Shown here: one piece after another, positions 33,433 to 44,513 of the stretch
Layout of the letters: each line of letters starts with the position of its first letter
How positions within the stretch are numbered: position 1 is the stretch's first letter
Assembly (NCBI RefSeq): GCF_037027445.1
Contig: NZ_JBANDL010000002.1
Span: 4,560,001-4,624,000, forward strand
Origin: Lysobacter firmicutimachus
GTDB lineage: Bacteria > Pseudomonadota > Gammaproteobacteria > Xanthomonadales > Xanthomonadaceae
Length of the DNA: 64,000 nucleotides
Reading direction: 5' to 3'
The notes under the pieces: model-generated
The model's database searches: none
The model's input: only the letters and a program-made list of their open reading frames with translations
Told to the model about the DNA's origin: nothing
Position numbers and translations under genes: made by a program

Positions 33433-34438
33433 GTAGGAGCGGCGTGAGCCGCGACAGCCGCAGCGGTGGTCGACAGCGTTTTGGCCGAAGTCGGTCGAAT
33501 CGGGGTGTTGGAGAGGTTCGTTCCGCTTAGTCGGGCTTCGGATGGGGCGCTTGCGTGCACCGCTGCGGATGTCGCGGCTTATGACCGGAGGAAATCCCCG
33601 TGGGACGCCGCTCCTACAGGGGGCGGTACGTCGTGTTAGAGGGGAGCGGCTGCGGTTTGCAGGAGGCGGTGCGGTGGGGCGGCGCGGGTGTAGGGCGGGA
33701 CGCCGTCGATCGGGACGGTTTTTTGTAGGAGCGGCGTGAGCCGCGACAGCCGCAGCGGTGGTCGACAGCGTTTTGGCCGAAGCCCGTCGAATCTGGGTGT
33801 TGGGGATGCTCTCTCGGTTGGACGGGCTTCGGATGGGGCGCTTGCGTGCACCGCTGCGGTTGTCGCGGCTTACGCCGCTCCTACAGGGGGCGGTACGTCG
33901 TGTTAGAGGGGAGCGGCTGCGGTTTGCAGGAGGCGGTGCGGTGGGGCGGCGCAGGTGTGGGGCGGGACGCCGTCGATCGGGACGGTTTTTTGTAGGAGCG
34001 GCGTGAGCCGCGACGACCGCAGCGGTGTTTGACAGCGTGTTGGCCGAAGCCGGTCCAGTCGGAGTGTTGGGAGGTTCGTTCCGGTTGGCCGGGCTTCGGA
34101 TGGGACGCTTGCGTGCACCGCTGCGGATGTCGCGGCTTACGCCGCTCCTACAGGGGGCGGTACGTCGTGTTAGACGGGAGCGGCTGCGGTTTGCAGGAGG
34201 CGGTGCGGTGGGGCGGCGCGAGTGTGGGGCGGGACGCCGTCGATCGGGACGGTTTTTTGTAGGAGCGGCGTAAGCCGCGACAACCGCAGCGGTGGTCGAC
34301 AGCGTTTTGGCCGAAGCCGGTCGAATCGGCGCGTTGGGGAGGTTCGTTCCGGTTGGCCGGGCTTCGGATGGGACGCTTGCGTGCACCGCTGCGGTCGTCG
34401 CGGCTTACGCCGCTCCTACAGGGGGGCGGTACGTCGTG
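33433..34438. repeat. Tandem array of REP pairs plus RAYT 3'-end fragments
   Basis: Left REP arms begin at 33433, 33725, 33992 and 34259, a period of 267 bp for the last two steps and 292 for the first. Each unit holds a left arm, a spacer with GCGTTTTGGCCGAAG, a right arm (GCGGCTTACGCCGCTCCTAC) and about 85 bp nearly identical to the 3' end of the RAYT gene at 34439, including its stop. The first unit is longer because about 25 bp interrupt its right arm near 33580. Units differ by a few substitutions. No gene is coded here; small open frames in the array are repeat shadows. Confidence 0.92.
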
Positions 34439-34981
34439 CTAGAGGGGAGCGGCTGCGGTTTGCAGGAGGCGGTGCGGTGGGGCGGCGCGGGTGTGGGGCG
34501 GGACGCCGTCGATCCAGACGGCGCCCCAGTAGGGGTAGTCGCCGATGTTTTGGACCAGGCCGGCGCGTAGTGGATTGGCGACGAGGTAACGGGCTGCGCT
34601 CAGCAAGCAATCGTCCTGGCGCAGCGCGCGGTCGTGGTAGGCGGCGGCCCATACCTGGCAGGCCAGCGGCAATGCGAAGCGGATGTGGCGGGCGGTGTTG
34701 GATTTCAGCCGGCACATCAGGTCCGGCAAGGTTTCCCAGGCGCCGAGTTCGATCAGTCCGTGCCAGTGGTCGGGCATCAGCACCCAGGCGAGCAGGCGCG
34801 AGCGCGGCCAGAGGCGGCGGTCGAGCAAGGCCTCGGCCATGGTGTGGGCGAGGATGGGATCTGCGAACAGCGCGCGGCGGTCGCGGGTGACGCAGGTGAC
34901 GAAATAGACACGGCCGGATTCGGATGCGCGGCCGCGACGCAACGCGACATGTCCGGGTGGGCGTGGCGGGATCGAGGCCAT
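34439..34981 (-). CDS. REP-associated tyrosine transposase (RAYT)
   Basis: 180 residues of the Y1/IS200-like transposase superfamily. The metal-binding HUH motif is HWH in VLMPDHWHGLIELG, and the catalytic tyrosine is in AARYLVANPLRAGL. The N-terminus (SGRVYFVTCVTRDRRALFAD) fits the RAYT group. It is flanked by REP arms on both sides, the known arrangement of these domesticated transposases, which process REP hairpins. Its own 3' end is part of the adjacent tandem array. The start is set at MASIPPRPPG by similarity of layout; its ribosome binding site is weak. Confidence 0.92.
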   Translation of the reverse strand: MASIPPRPPGHVALRRGRASESGRVYFVTCVTRDRRALFADPILAHTMAEALLDRRLWPRSRLLAWVLMPDHWHGLIELGAWETLPDLMCRLKSNTARHIRFALPLACQVWAAAYHDRALRQDDCLLSAARYLVANPLRAGLVQNIGDYPYWGAVWIDGVPPHTRAAPPHRLLQTAAAPL

Positions 34982-35092
34982 GCGGGCAGCGTGGTCGCTG
35001 CGGCGTTGAAGCGGGATCGGAATAGGCGACGTCGCGCGGTGGGGTTTCGCCGCAGCCGGTGGTCGCGACAATGCCGCTTTCTGTAGGAGCGG

Positions 35093-35223
35093 CGTGAGCC
35101 GCGACAACCGGAGCGGTGGTCGAAAGCGCTGTAGCCGAAGCGGCGATGCGCCGGTTGCGGCGAGTTTCGGATGATGCGCTTGCGTGCGTCGCTTCGGTTG
35201 TCGCGGCTTACGCCGCTCCTACA
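35093..35223. repeat. Composite REP pair (upstream of RAYT)
   Basis: Left arm GTAGGAGCGGCGTGAGCCGC and right arm GCGGCTTACGCCGCTCCTAC about 130 bp apart, enclosing a spacer with AAAGCGCTGTAGCCGAAGC. It lies between the RAYT and sugE genes. Confidence 0.88.
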
Positions 35224-35244
35224 GGGGGCGGCACGCGGGACAGC

Positions 35245-35583
35245 TCACGCGCTGCGCAGCACCACGATGCCGGCGACGACCAGGCCGACGCCGGCCAGGC
35301 GCATCGGGGTCAGGGCTTCGCCGAACAGGACCGAGCCGATCAGCACGGTGCCGGCGGCGCCGATGCCGGTCCACACGGCGTAGGCGCTGCCGACCGGCAG
35401 CGCGGTCAACGCGCGGCCGAGCAGCCAGACGAAGGCGATCAGCGAGATCACCGACAGCACGCTCCAGCCCAGGCGGGTGTAGCCCTGGGACAGTTTCATG
35501 GTCAGCGCCCAGACCACGTCGATCAGGCCGGCGGCGATCAGCAGGATCCAGGCTGTGCCGGGGCGCAACACGTCGGCGTTCAT
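35245..35583 (-). CDS. sugE: SMR-family guanidinium exporter SugE/Gdx
   Basis: 112 residues with four transmembrane helices. Helix 1 has LIDVVWALTMKLSQGYTRL, with the membrane-embedded glutamate of most SMR proteins replaced by aspartate (ID). Later helices show PVGSAYAVWTGIGAAGTVL and LFGEALTPMRLAGVGLVVAG. The WTGIGAAG and LSQGYTRL features match the SugE/Gdx subgroup rather than EmrE. No guanidine riboswitch leader is evident, because its start overlaps the GST stop by 4 bp, making it the second gene of an operon. Confidence 0.88.
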   Translation of the reverse strand: MNADVLRPGTAWILLIAAGLIDVVWALTMKLSQGYTRLGWSVLSVISLIAFVWLLGRALTALPVGSAYAVWTGIGAAGTVLIGSVLFGEALTPMRLAGVGLVVAGIVVLRSA

Positions 35584-36194
35584 GGGGTCTTCTCCCGGCG
35601 CAGCGCCTCGGCGACGGCCGGGCGGGCGCGCACGCGTTCGAGGTAGGCGGCGATATGGGGGTAGTCGTCGAGCGCGATCTTCAGCGGCCGCACCCAGTCG
35701 ACGACGGTGAACAGATAGGCGTCGGCGATGCCGAAGCGATCGCCGAGCAAGTACGGGCGGCCGTCGAGTTGGCGTTCGACCACCGCCAGGCGCTTGAACA
35801 GCCGCTCGCGCGCGACCTGCGCGGCCTGTTCGCCGTATTCGGGATGGAACAGCCACGGGCTGAAGGTCTTGTGCAGTTCGGTGCCGATGAAGACCAGCCA
35901 GCGGTGCAGTTCGTCGCGCTCGGCGCTGCCGGCGGGCGGGGCCAGGCCGCCGTCCGGATGGGCGTCGGCCAGATGCAGCAGCATCGCCGAGCCCTCGGTG
36001 AGGATGCGTCCGTCGTCGAGTTCCAGCACCGGCACGTAGCCGAGCGGGTTGATCTGGCGGAAGTCGCGGCCGTCGGCGACCACGACCGGGTCGGCGCCGA
36101 GGCGCACCCGGCGCAGTTCGACGTCGAGACCGAGTTCGCGGATCGCCAGGTGCGGGGCGAACGAGCAGGTGCCGGGGGTGAAGTACAGTTTCAT
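35580..36194 (-). CDS. Glutathione S-transferase, beta-like class
   Basis: 204 residues. The N-terminal thioredoxin fold opens MKLYFTPGTCSFAPHLAIRE, with Cys10 in the position typical of beta-class bacterial GSTs, and contains the cis-Pro motif YVPVLELDDG and the glutathione-binding LTEGSAML. The C-terminal helical domain has PYLLGDRFGIADAYLFTVVD, the GST N-capping region. It is first in a two-gene unit with sugE (ATGA overlap) and divergent from a LysR gene, which probably regulates it. Confidence 0.92.
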   Translation of the reverse strand: MKLYFTPGTCSFAPHLAIRELGLDVELRRVRLGADPVVVADGRDFRQINPLGYVPVLELDDGRILTEGSAMLLHLADAHPDGGLAPPAGSAERDELHRWLVFIGTELHKTFSPWLFHPEYGEQAAQVARERLFKRLAVVERQLDGRPYLLGDRFGIADAYLFTVVDWVRPLKIALDDYPHIAAYLERVRARPAVAEALRREKTP

Positions 36195-36277
36195 GAGGGC
36201 GCTCCGTTGGGATGGCGCTACTTTCGGCGTCCGCCGCGGCGGCGCCAACACGGCGAATCGACAAGGATTGCTTGCAG

Positions 36278-37171
36278 ATGCGACACGAACGCTTGGGCCT
36301 GGACGACCTGGAACTGGTGCGCGCGATCGGCGCGCACGGCAGCCTGACCGGCGCGGTCAAGGCGCTGGGGCTGGACCATTCCAGCGCGTTCCGGCGCCTG
36401 GCGGCGATCGAGGCGCGGGTCGGCGCAGCGCTGTTCCGGCGCAGCCGGCGCGGTTACACGCCCACCGACGCCGGTGAGCTGACCATCGCCGGGGCGCAGC
36501 GCATGCTGGCCGAGAGCGAGCGCCTGCAGCGCGAGCTGTCGGGGCGCGATGCGCGCACCGAGGGCCGGATCCGGATCACCCTGCCCGACACGTTGGCGCC
36601 GGTGGCGGCGCGGATGTGCGCGGCGTTCCGCGCCGAGCAGCCGGGGCTGCGTTGCGAGCTGGTGATCGCCAATGCGTTCCTGAGCCTGCAGCAGCAGGAC
36701 GCCGACGTGGCCTTGCGCGCCAGCGCGCTGGCGCCGGAGGGTTTGTCGTCGCGCAAGGTGGCGGCGATTTCGATCGCGGCGTATGCGGCCAAGGCCGCGC
36801 TGCCGGCGCGGGCGAAGCTGTTGGACGAGGCGGCGTTGGTGCAGGGCGATTGGGTGGCGCTGGACGAGAGCCTGGCGCACCTGTCCTCGGCGCAGTGGTT
36901 GCAGGGACGGGTGGCGGAGGAGCGGATCGCGATGCGGGTCAATACCCTGCCGGCGGCGCTGGCGGCGTGCGAGGCGGGCTTGGGGCGGGCGTTGTTGCCG
37001 TGCTATCTGGCCGATGCCTCGCCGTGGGTGCGGCGGATCTCGGCGCCGCTGGCGCCGGTGCAGACGGATCTGTGGTTCGCCACCCATCCGGACCTGCGGC
37101 GTTCGGCGAAGGTGAAGTTGTTGCGCGAATTCGCGCTGCGTTGGCTGCCGGGCGAAGTGGCACTGGCGTGA
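36278..37171 (+). CDS. LysR-family transcriptional regulator (divergent from GST-sugE)
   Basis: 297 residues. The winged HTH is at 5-65 (LDDLELVRAIGAHGSLTGAV, LDHSSAFRRLAAIEARVGAA), followed by the linker helix and a periplasmic-binding-like effector domain (GRIRITLPDTLAPVAARM). The fourth-residue HTH pattern HSSAFRRL instead of the usual 'SxxxSxxI' is atypical of the best-known subgroups. An AAGGA site lies about 11 bases before the ATG at 36278; a longer frame exists but has no ribosome binding site. The head-to-head arrangement suggests it controls the GST-sugE operon. Confidence 0.9.
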   Translation: MRHERLGLDDLELVRAIGAHGSLTGAVKALGLDHSSAFRRLAAIEARVGAALFRRSRRGYTPTDAGELTIAGAQRMLAESERLQRELSGRDARTEGRIRITLPDTLAPVAARMCAAFRAEQPGLRCELVIANAFLSLQQQDADVALRASALAPEGLSSRKVAAISIAAYAAKAALPARAKLLDEAALVQGDWVALDESLAHLSSAQWLQGRVAEERIAMRVNTLPAALAACEAGLGRALLPCYLADASPWVRRISAPLAPVQTDLWFATHPDLRRSAKVKLLREFALRWLPGEVALA

Positions 37172-37534
37172 CGCGGTTGTAGGAGCGGCGTGAGCCACGA
37201 CAAGGGACGCGGAGAAAATGCGGGCGACATCGTCGTTGGTCGGGGTTGCGAATGCGACTGCGGCATGGCGCCAAGAGCAAATCCTCCGCCCCCTTTTTCA
37301 AAGGGGGGAATCCTTCGGGCAGGGGTGCGGGTGCGGTTAGTACGTGGCTTCTTGTAGGAGCGGCGTGAGCCGCGACAGCCGAAGCGGCGTTCGGAAGCGG
37401 GGGTTCCGAAGCGCAGTGTGTAGGTGCGAGGTTTTGGATAAGACGCTGACGTCAACCGCTTCGGTTGTCGCGGCTCACGCCGCTCCTACAGGGGCGATAC
37501 GCCGCTCCTACAGGGGGCGGTACGCCGCTCGGCA
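37172..37534. repeat. Repeat-filled intergenic region
   Basis: It begins with a single REP arm at 37179-37203, followed by a second repeated sequence to 37313 (GGCGCCAAGAGCAAATCCTC and CCCCCTTTTTCAAAGG are the clearest parts) that is closely related to 39195-39330. A composite REP pair occupies 37354-37490, and an extra truncated right arm (CGCCGCTCCTACAG) follows at 37502-37514. No gene. Confidence 0.85.
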
Positions 37535-38425
37535 TCAAAGCGCGCGCATCTCGGCGTCGAGCCAGCGCAGGAAGGCGCGCACGGGCGGGTGGCGTTCGCG
37601 GCCGGGGACGGTCAGGACGTGGTAGGTCTCGCCGGGGACGGTGATGTCGGGGCGCACGGGCGCGAGCAGGCCGCGGGCGACGCTGCCGGCGACGACGATC
37701 GAGCTCGCCAGCACCAGGCCCTGGCCGGCGCCGGCGGCGTGCATGGCGTAGTGCTCTTCGTCGTAGTCGCGCACCACCGTGTCCGGCCCCAGCCAGGCGA
37801 CGCCGGCCCGTTCGCACCAGGCCGCCCAACTGCAGGGGTACAGGGTCGAATCGCCCCAGGCGACGCCGATCAAGGTCGGGGCCGGGTCGGCGGCGAGTCG
37901 TTCGATGCGGTCTGACGCGCCGTAGACGCCGAAGCGTTCGCGCAGGCCGCCGTGGCGGACCAGGCCGGACGGCGGCGTACCGCCGTAGCGGATCGCGACA
38001 TCGACGCCGGCGTCGAGGTTGAGGTCGACCACCTGCGCGCCGGTGTCGATGCGCACGCTCAGTTCGGGATGCTGCTGGTAGAAGCGGCCGATGCGCGGGA
38101 TCAGCCACAGCGCGGCGAACGAGGCGGTGGTGGTCACGGTCAGGCTGCCGACGCTGCGTTGCGGACGCAGGCTGTCGACGCGGTGGACGATGTCGAGCAA
38201 GGCACCGTGCACGGCGTCGAACAGACGCCGGCCTTCGCCGGTCAGGGCGACGCCGCGCGCGCGGCGTTCGAACAAGGGGGTGCCGAGCCAGGCTTCGAGT
38301 TGGCGGACCTGGTGCGAGATCGCGGTCGGGGTGACGTGCAGTTCTTCGGCGGCGGCCTTGAAGCTGAGCCGGCGGGCGGCGGACTCGAAGCTGCGCAGGG
38401 CGGTCAGGGGCAGGTCGGCGAACAC
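37535..38425 (-). CDS. LysR-family transcriptional regulator, GcvA-like
   Basis: 296 residues. The HTH is LPLTALRSFESAARRLSFKA ... VTPTAISHQVRQLEAWLG, the standard GcvA-group sequence, followed by LFERRARGVALTGEGRRL. The effector domain has LTVTTTASFAALWLIPRIGR, DLNLDAGVDVAIRYG and the GLVLASSIVVAG stretch. It is divergent from the FMN reductase gene at 38551, with a palindrome in the gap, so it probably controls that gene and itself. Confidence 0.93.
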   Translation of the reverse strand: MFADLPLTALRSFESAARRLSFKAAAEELHVTPTAISHQVRQLEAWLGTPLFERRARGVALTGEGRRLFDAVHGALLDIVHRVDSLRPQRSVGSLTVTTTASFAALWLIPRIGRFYQQHPELSVRIDTGAQVVDLNLDAGVDVAIRYGGTPPSGLVRHGGLRERFGVYGASDRIERLAADPAPTLIGVAWGDSTLYPCSWAAWCERAGVAWLGPDTVVRDYDEEHYAMHAAGAGQGLVLASSIVVAGSVARGLLAPVRPDITVPGETYHVLTVPGRERHPPVRAFLRWLDAEMRAL

Positions 38426-38442
38426 GCGGCGGCTCCGGCTTT

Positions 38443-38461
38443 GGCTGAACTGATTTCAGCC
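38443..38461. promoter_or_regulatory. Inverted repeat in the LysR/FMN-reductase divergent promoter
   Basis: GGCTGAA and TTCAGCC flank a five-base spacer (CTGAT), 18 bp upstream of the LysR start and 90 bp from the reductase start. It is compatible with a LysR-type autoregulatory site, but the T-N11-A core is not exact. Confidence 0.5.
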
Positions 38462-38550
38462 ATAACGAATTTTCGTCCTTTGTGGACGGATTCGGTGGCG
38501 ATCTAGATTCACCCCTCCGGCCAGCCTAGCGCCGCTACCCGAGTCCCTCA

Positions 38551-39177
38551 ATGTCCACCGCCCCGCCCCGTTTACTGATCCTCGCCGCCAGCCCCCGCCG
38601 CGACGGCAACAGCGCCGCCCTGGCCGCCGCCGTGCGCGAGGGCGCGCAAGCCGCCGGCACGCCGGCGGTGGTGCGCTTCCTCGACGATCATCTCGGCGGG
38701 TTCCTGCGCGATTGCCGGCAGTGCCGCGACGCGGACGGGCGCTGCCGGATCGACGACGGCTATCGCGAGCTGTTCTTCGACGAGTTCCTGCCGGCGCAAG
38801 GCGTGGCGCTGTGCACGCCGGTGTATTGGTACGGAATGTCGGCGCAGGCCAAGGCGTTCTTCGACCGGATGTTCTGCTATTTCGCCCGCAGCTATCCGGA
38901 TTACGCGCAAACGCGCGCGGGGGTGGCCGGCAAGAAGGTCGCGCTGCTGACGGCGTCGGAGGAGATCTATCCGGGCGTGGCGCTGGGCATCGTCCAGCAG
39001 TTGCAGGAGTACGCGCGCTATACGCGTTCGCAGTTGGTCGGCACGGTGCACGCCTACGGCAATCAGCGTGGCGAGATCGTCGATGCGCCGGAGGCGCCGT
39101 TGGAGGCGGCGCGGGCTTTGGGCCGCGAGTTCTTTACCCGGCGCTATTGGGATTTGCAGTTCGATAGCGTGCGCTGA
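38551..39177 (+). CDS. NAD(P)H-dependent FMN reductase / flavodoxin-fold oxidoreductase
   Basis: 208 residues, flavodoxin fold. The phosphate-binding loop is SPRRDGNSAALA, the second FMN contact region TPVYWYGMSAQAKAFFDRM and the third LTASEEIYPGVALG. DCRQCRDADGRCRIDD is the Cys-containing loop common in NADPH-dependent FMN reductase/NQO-type proteins. Probably a cytoplasmic quinone or azo reductase. Divergent LysR regulator adjacent. Confidence 0.9.
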   Translation: MSTAPPRLLILAASPRRDGNSAALAAAVREGAQAAGTPAVVRFLDDHLGGFLRDCRQCRDADGRCRIDDGYRELFFDEFLPAQGVALCTPVYWYGMSAQAKAFFDRMFCYFARSYPDYAQTRAGVAGKKVALLTASEEIYPGVALGIVQQLQEYARYTRSQLVGTVHAYGNQRGEIVDAPEAPLEAARALGREFFTRRYWDLQFDSVR

Positions 39178-39194
39178 AGCGGCCGCGTTCACCT

Positions 39195-39330
39195 GTAGGA
39201 GCGGCGTGAGCCGCGACAAGGGACGCGCAGAAAACGCAGGCGCGGCGTTGTCGATCGGGGCCGCAAACTGCGCCGGAGCATGGCGCCAAGAGCAAAGCCC
39301 CCTGCTCCCTTTTTCAAGGAGGAAACAGCT
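39195..39330. repeat. Second copy of the REP arm plus 'GCGCCAAGAGCAAA' repeat
   Basis: A left REP arm is followed by CGACAAGGGACGCGCAGAAA, later GGCGCCAAGAGCAAAGCCCC and CCCTTTTTCAAGGAGG, in the same order and spacing as 37179-37313. It lies downstream of the FMN reductase gene. Confidence 0.85.
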
Positions 39331-39390
39331 TGGACGCGAGATTCCGCTGCTTCTGCGGCGGCGCGGGCTGGCCGCGCCGCCGGAACCCGA

Positions 39391-41682
<2,292 letters not shown>

Positions 41683-41877
41683 CAGATAAAAGTGCCGTGG
41701 CGAGGGCGCGAGGTGGTCGGGCTAGCAGTCTAAAGGATCGCCGAGGCGGATTCGCGCGACCGCGTCGGAGGAGTCCTTAGTACTTTGGCGTTGTACCCGG
41801 CAGGCGCCGCGGGCGCTTTGCCGAAGCCGGCGCGGGCGGCGCGAACGCTGCCCGACGCCTGCGTATGGGCGGCCCGG

Positions 41878-43089
41878 TCAGGGCGCGTCGGCGGCCTCCT
41901 TGCGCCCGGGCTGGACCGTGCTGCGCCAGGCTTCGAGGAACTGGCGGCGCTTGAGCGCATCCAGGTAGACCAGCAGGCCGGGGCCGAGCGGGATCGGCCG
42001 CAGCGCGCGCACGCGGGCGCCGTCGCGCGCGTGCGGGGCCAGCGGCGCGCCGTCGGCGGCGCGGATCGGCTGCAGCCCGACCTGGCGGGCCAGCAAGGCC
42101 TGGCCGCGCGGCGACAGCAGGTAATCGAGAAAGCGCCCGGCCTCGCCCGCGTTGGGCGCGCCGCGCGGGATCAGCGCGGTGCGCAGCAGGACCAGGGTGT
42201 AGTCCTCGGGCAGGACGATGCCGAGCGGGGCGCCGGCGTCGACCCGGGCCTGGGCGTAGGAGCCGAGCACGTTGTAGGCCAGGGCCAACTCGCCGCGCGC
42301 GACCCGGTCCAGCAGCGGGCCGGTGCGCTCCTCCAGCCGCACCCGGTTGGCGCCGAGCGCGGCCTGCAGGGCGCCGGCCATGCTGCCGAGCTGGTGATCC
42401 TGGGTCGCCAGCAGATAACCGACGCTGCTGCGCGAAACGTCGTAGGTACCGACCTTGCCGGCCAGCCCCGCGGCCGGGTCGCGCAGCAGGGCCAGCAGTT
42501 CGCGCCGGGTGCGCGGCACCTTGCCCGGCGGCAGCAAACGCTTGTTGTAGACGATCACCACGGGCTCGTAGCTGATGCCGAAGGCCTCATGGCGCCATTG
42601 CGACCAGGCCGGCAGACCGGCGGTGGCGGCCGAGCGGTGGGCCAGGGCGTGGCCGTCGTTGGCCAGCTTGGTCTGCAGGTCCATGCCGCTGCTGATCAAC
42701 AGGTCGGCGCCGGCGCGGCCGCCGGCGCGCGCCTGCAGGTGGCGGCGGTAGATATCCTGCGCGACCAGATCGGCGTACTCGATCTCGGTGCCGGGACGCA
42801 GCCGCTGGTAGTCGGCGATCACCGCGGCGAAGTTCTCGATGTCGGTCGAGCCGTGGATGCGCAGGCGGGCGGTGACGGCGTGCGGCGCCTTGAACGTGCG
42901 GACATCGCCGGGAGCGGCCTGGACGAGGGCGGCGAGAAGCGACCACAGCACCAGCAACACGCCGCGCACGGGAAGCCGGGCCGGGCGGCGACGCCGGCAA
43001 CGGACGTGAACGCGCGCGACGGCGGCATCGCGCGATGCCGATGCCGCGCGTGCGTCGGTTGGCGCCGTCGTTCGCTGCTTGCCTTGCAT
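41878..43089 (-). CDS. Periplasmic solute-binding protein coupled to the TctE-type kinase
   Basis: 403 residues with a signal peptide (GVLLVLWSLLAALVQAAPG). The mature part is an ABC-type extracellular binding fold (RLRIHGSTDIENFAAVIADY, GADLLISSGMDLQTKLANDG, FGISYEPVVIVYNKRLLPPG, GRFLDYLLSPRGQALLARQV) as in AfuA/FutA-type proteins. The ATG at 43089 is preceded by GGGAG at ideal spacing; an alternative ATG at 43104 forms a TGATG overlap with the kinase stop. No permease or ATPase is adjacent, so it may present ligand to the kinase rather than feed a transporter. Confidence 0.85.
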   Translation of the reverse strand: MQGKQRTTAPTDARAASASRDAAVARVHVRCRRRRPARLPVRGVLLVLWSLLAALVQAAPGDVRTFKAPHAVTARLRIHGSTDIENFAAVIADYQRLRPGTEIEYADLVAQDIYRRHLQARAGGRAGADLLISSGMDLQTKLANDGHALAHRSAATAGLPAWSQWRHEAFGISYEPVVIVYNKRLLPPGKVPRTRRELLALLRDPAAGLAGKVGTYDVSRSSVGYLLATQDHQLGSMAGALQAALGANRVRLEERTGPLLDRVARGELALAYNVLGSYAQARVDAGAPLGIVLPEDYTLVLLRTALIPRGAPNAGEAGRFLDYLLSPRGQALLARQVGLQPIRAADGAPLAPHARDGARVRALRPIPLGPGLLVYLDALKRRQFLEAWRSTVQPGRKEAADAP

Positions 43090-43103
43090 CGGCTTCTCCC
43101 GCA

Positions 43104-44513
43104 TCACGTCGTCACCCGCGGCAGCCGCAAGGTCACCACCAGACCGCCGCCGACCCGATTGCTCAGATCGATCCGGCCGCCGTGGCTGTCGACGATGCGC
43201 TTGACGATCGCCAGTCCCAGGCCGGCGCCGCCGGCGGCGGCGTCGCGGCCGCGGGCGAAGCGTTCGAACACGCTGCCGGCATCGCCCGGGGCGATGCCGG
43301 GGCCGTGGTCGGCGACGGTCAGCACCGCCCAGGCCGGGTCTTCGGCCACGGTCAGGGCGATCTGCAGCGGCCCGGCGTCGCGGCCCGGCGGCGAACGGCC
43401 GTGCTTGAGCGCGTTGTCGATCAGGTTCTTCAGCGCCTCGCGCAGCAGCAGGGCGTCGCCGCGCACCCGCATCGGCTCGCCGGTCGCGGCCAAGCGCACG
43501 TCCGGCCGCGGCCCGGCCTGCGGGATCGATTCGTACAGCGCCTGGTGCAGCACTTCGGCCAGGTCGACGGTTTCGAACTGCTGCAAGTGGCTGCGGTGGA
43601 TCGCGCTGGCATCGCTGAGCAACTGGTTCAACAGGCGGCTCATGTGGCTGGCGTTGCGCTCGATGGTGACCAGGCTGCGGCGCTGCTCGACCGGATCGTC
43701 CTCGTCCAGCGCCAGCTGCGCCTGCGCGCGCAGCGCCGCCAGCGGCGTGCGCATCTGGTGCGCGGCGTCGCCCATGAACGCGCGCAGGGTTTCGTTGCTG
43801 GCCGACAAGCGGGCCATGAAGCGGTTGAGCGCGCCGACCAGCTGATCGAGCTCCAGCGGCACTTCGCCGGCGACCGGCTTCAGGTCGGAGGGCTCGCGCA
43901 GCGACAAGTCGCGTTCGAGTTTCTGCAACGGCCGCAGCGCGCGATGCACGCCGATCCAGACCAGCGCCAAGGCCGCCAGCGACAAGGCCACGATCGCGAC
44001 CAGCGCGCGCAGCACCACGTCGTCGGCCAAGGCCTCGCGCGCCAGGCGGGTCTGGCCGACCTGGACGATGGCCTGGCCCTGGGTCGCCGGCCCGGCGACC
44101 CAACGCGAGACCGCGACGAACCGGGTGGCCTCGCCGCGATACACCGCATCGAACAGCCGCGGCCGGCCGTCGCGCGGCAACGCCGGCGGCGCAGGCAGGT
44201 CGGCATAGCCGGTGATGGTCGCGCCTTCGGCGCCGGCCACGCGGTAGAACACGCGGTCTTCCGGCGCCATCGCCAGCAGATCGAGCGCGGCGTACGGCAG
44301 ATCGACCTGCCATTGGCCGTCGACCAGCGCCACGCTGTCGGCGATCGACAGCGCCGAGGCCACCAGCAAGTGATCGTAGGAGCGGTCGGCGGCGCTGCGG
44401 CCGTAACTGCGCGCCGCCAGGAACAGCAGCACCGCGCCGATCAACGACAAGGCGCCGAGATAGATCAGCAAGGTGCGGCGGATCGAATCGCGGCGCGGCG
44501 CGGACTCAGCCAT
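43104..44513 (-). CDS. Sensor histidine kinase, TctE-type
   Basis: 469 residues. Transmembrane helices at 13-35 and 167-189 bracket a periplasmic 2CSK_N-type sensor domain. HAMP-like linker follows, then the dimerisation domain with H252 in FMGDAAHQMRTPLAAL, the N box LKNLIDNALKHG and the G boxes VADHGPGIAP and GGAGLGLAIVKRIVDSHGG. It partners the response regulator at 44506, which it overlaps by 8 bp. The neighbourhood (porin, CitMHS transporter) implies tricarboxylate sensing, as for TctE. Confidence 0.92.
   Translation of the reverse strand: MAESAPRRDSIRRTLLIYLGALSLIGAVLLFLAARSYGRSAADRSYDHLLVASALSIADSVALVDGQWQVDLPYAALDLLAMAPEDRVFYRVAGAEGATITGYADLPAPPALPRDGRPRLFDAVYRGEATRFVAVSRWVAGPATQGQAIVQVGQTRLAREALADDVVLRALVAIVALSLAALALVWIGVHRALRPLQKLERDLSLREPSDLKPVAGEVPLELDQLVGALNRFMARLSASNETLRAFMGDAAHQMRTPLAALRAQAQLALDEDDPVEQRRSLVTIERNASHMSRLLNQLLSDASAIHRSHLQQFETVDLAEVLHQALYESIPQAGPRPDVRLAATGEPMRVRGDALLLREALKNLIDNALKHGRSPPGRDAGPLQIALTVAEDPAWAVLTVADHGPGIAPGDAGSVFERFARGRDAAAGGAGLGLAIVKRIVDSHGGRIDLSNRVGGGLVVTLRLPRVTT

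Noticed and set aside
33433..34438. Regular repeat spacing considered as a CRISPR array
   Set aside because: Units are ~267 bp and the 'spacers' are near-identical RAYT fragments; CRISPR repeats are short with unique spacers and no cas genes are present.
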